Below are positions 5,720-6,463 of a stretch of DNA of 6,463 bases, in pieces (within the stretch, counting starts at the first letter, position 1; each line of letters starts with the position of its first letter). Made by a program: the position numbers and the translations under genes. The notes under the pieces are model-generated. The model saw only the letters and a list, made by a program, of their open reading frames with translations, was not told the origin of the DNA and did not search any database. The stretch comes from an uncultured Collinsella sp. (GTDB lineage: Bacteria > Actinomycetota > Coriobacteriia > Coriobacteriales > Coriobacteriaceae), in contig CABUSE010000078.1 of the NCBI GenBank assembly GCA_902494135.1, positions 1-6,463 of the forward strand. Direction: 5' to 3'.

Positions 5720-6463
5720 GGCGCTCACCCCCTTCCAAGGGTGATCCGCATACGACGGAGGAAAACGGATCATTCGCGCAACCATCGTCGCTGCCGTCGC
5801 CGGCGTCCGCGTTCCTCGCAAACTCCATCTGCGAGGCATAAATCTCCTGGTATATGTTGTCGCCCGCTAGCAGTTCCTCGTGCGTGCCCACGCCGTGGAC
5901 ACGACCGTCGTCCAATACCACAATGCGATCGGCATCCATGACACTCGCGATGCGCTGGGCGATGATGAGCACGGTCGCATCGGGAATCCGAGCGATGTGC
6001 TCGCGAATCTTTGCGTCGGTCGCCATATCGACCGCGCTGGTGGAGTCATCAAAAATGAGCACGCGCGGATGCTTGAGCAGCGTGCGCGCGATGCACAGGC
6101 GTTGCTTCTGGCCACCCGAGACACCGGCGCCGCCTTGGCCCAACTCGCCGTCCAGCCCGCCGATGCGATCAAGGAACTCGTCCACGCACGCCGCGCGGCA
6201 AGCCGCGAGGAGCTCATCGTCCGACGCCTGCGGATTGCCCCACTGCAGATTCTCGCGCACGGTGCCCGTAAACAGCACGTTCTTTTGCAGCACAATGCCC
6301 ACAGCGTCGCGCAAGGCGGCGAGGTCGTAGTCGCGCACGTCGCGTCCGCCCACAAGCACGGCGCCTTCGGTGGCGTCGTACAGGCGCGCAATCAGCTGCA
6401 CAAGTGAGCTCTTGCCCGAGCCCGTGCCGCCGAGGATGCCCACCGTCGAGCCGCTCTCGATGC
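5712..6463 (-). CDS. ABC exporter half-transporter, degenerate-site subunit (5' end beyond window)
   Basis: Only the ATP-binding domain and C-terminal tail are inside the window; the permease domain must lie to the right. Visible in order: Walker A GGTGSGKS (about 6431-6408), Q-loop VLQKN, signature VSGGQKQR (about 6122-6099), Walker B VLIFDD (second D at 6047-6045), D-loop SAVD, and IIAQR (Q at 5957-5955). The catalytic Glu after Walker B is Asp and the switch His is Gln, while the signature is intact. This is the pattern of the degenerate partner (TM287, LmrC, BmrC type) in heterodimeric exporters. Its Walker residues should pair with the altered LSQGQ signature of the downstream subunit, giving one silent and one active ATP site. 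The C-terminus carries an extra acidic, Ser/Gly-rich tail of about 30 residues (ADAGDGSDDG and onward), whose last codons overlap the downstream start. The GTG at 6443 is internal, not a start, because the frame continues upstream to the edge. Confidence 0.94.
   Translation of the reverse strand, partial: IESGSTVGILGGTGSGKSSLVQLIARLYDATEGAVLVGGRDVRDYDLAALRDAVGIVLQKNVLFTGTVRENLQWGNPQASDDELLAACRAACVDEFLDRIGGLDGELGQGGAGVSGGQKQRLCIARTLLKHPRVLIFDDSTSAVDMATDAKIREHIARIPDATVLIIAQRIASVMDADRIVVLDDGRVHGVGTHEELLAGDNIYQEIYASQMEFARNADAGDGSDDGCANDPFSSVVCGSPLEGGERHA

Noticed and set aside
5720..5839. A 40-residue N-terminal extension of the downstream ABC subunit
   Set aside because: It would overlap the upstream gene by 128 bases and is Arg/Pro-rich with no family counterpart. 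The ATG at 5719 has a good ribosome site and fits coupled translation.
3887..5941. A 684-codon plus-strand open frame opposite the ABC genes
   Set aside because: It lies antisense to a clear ABC subunit. The translation is His/Arg/Gly/Val-rich with no domain, as expected from the antisense frame of GC-rich codons.

Overview
The window looks like a chromosomal segment of a high-GC actinobacterium. A gut Coriobacteriia member such as Collinsella is my best guess, based on remembered protein style and codon use; no marker gene settles it. Every gene I can support lies on the minus strand, so transcription runs from the right edge to the left edge. Most of the long plus-strand open frames are antisense shadows of these genes.

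Reading in the direction of transcription: (1) 6463-5712 is the 3' part of an ABC exporter half-transporter with a degenerate ATPase site. (2) 5719-3821 is a complete ABC exporter half-transporter with the canonical catalytic residues; it overlaps the first gene by 8 bases. Together they look like a heterodimeric exporter of the TM287/288, LmrCD, BmrCD type, substrate unknown. (3) 3820-3611 is intergenic and holds a 66-base palindromic repeat and a small GC-rich palindrome. (4) 3610-2573 is an uncharacterised 345-residue protein whose C-terminal half resembles a DUF559/Vsr-like PD-(D/E)XK nuclease fold. (5) 2572-2338 is intergenic and holds a second, nearly identical copy of the 66-base palindrome and a candidate moaA promoter. 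(6) 2337-1282 is moaA. (7) 1277-1 is a MoaC-MobB fusion that runs off the left edge.

The moaA and moaC-mobB genes are translationally coupled. They cover the first stage of molybdenum cofactor synthesis (GTP to cyclic pyranopterin monophosphate) plus a GTP-binding accessory protein for the guanine-dinucleotide form of the cofactor. The ABC pair is a separate unit.

The least explained part is the middle. A lower-GC nuclease-like gene sits alone between two unrelated operons, bracketed by two copies of a long palindrome in the same orientation. Between the copies the arms are identical and the only two substitutions fall in the loop. Whether this is a mobile cassette, a chance insertion between members of a dispersed repeat family, or 3'-end processing/termination elements cannot be decided from one window.
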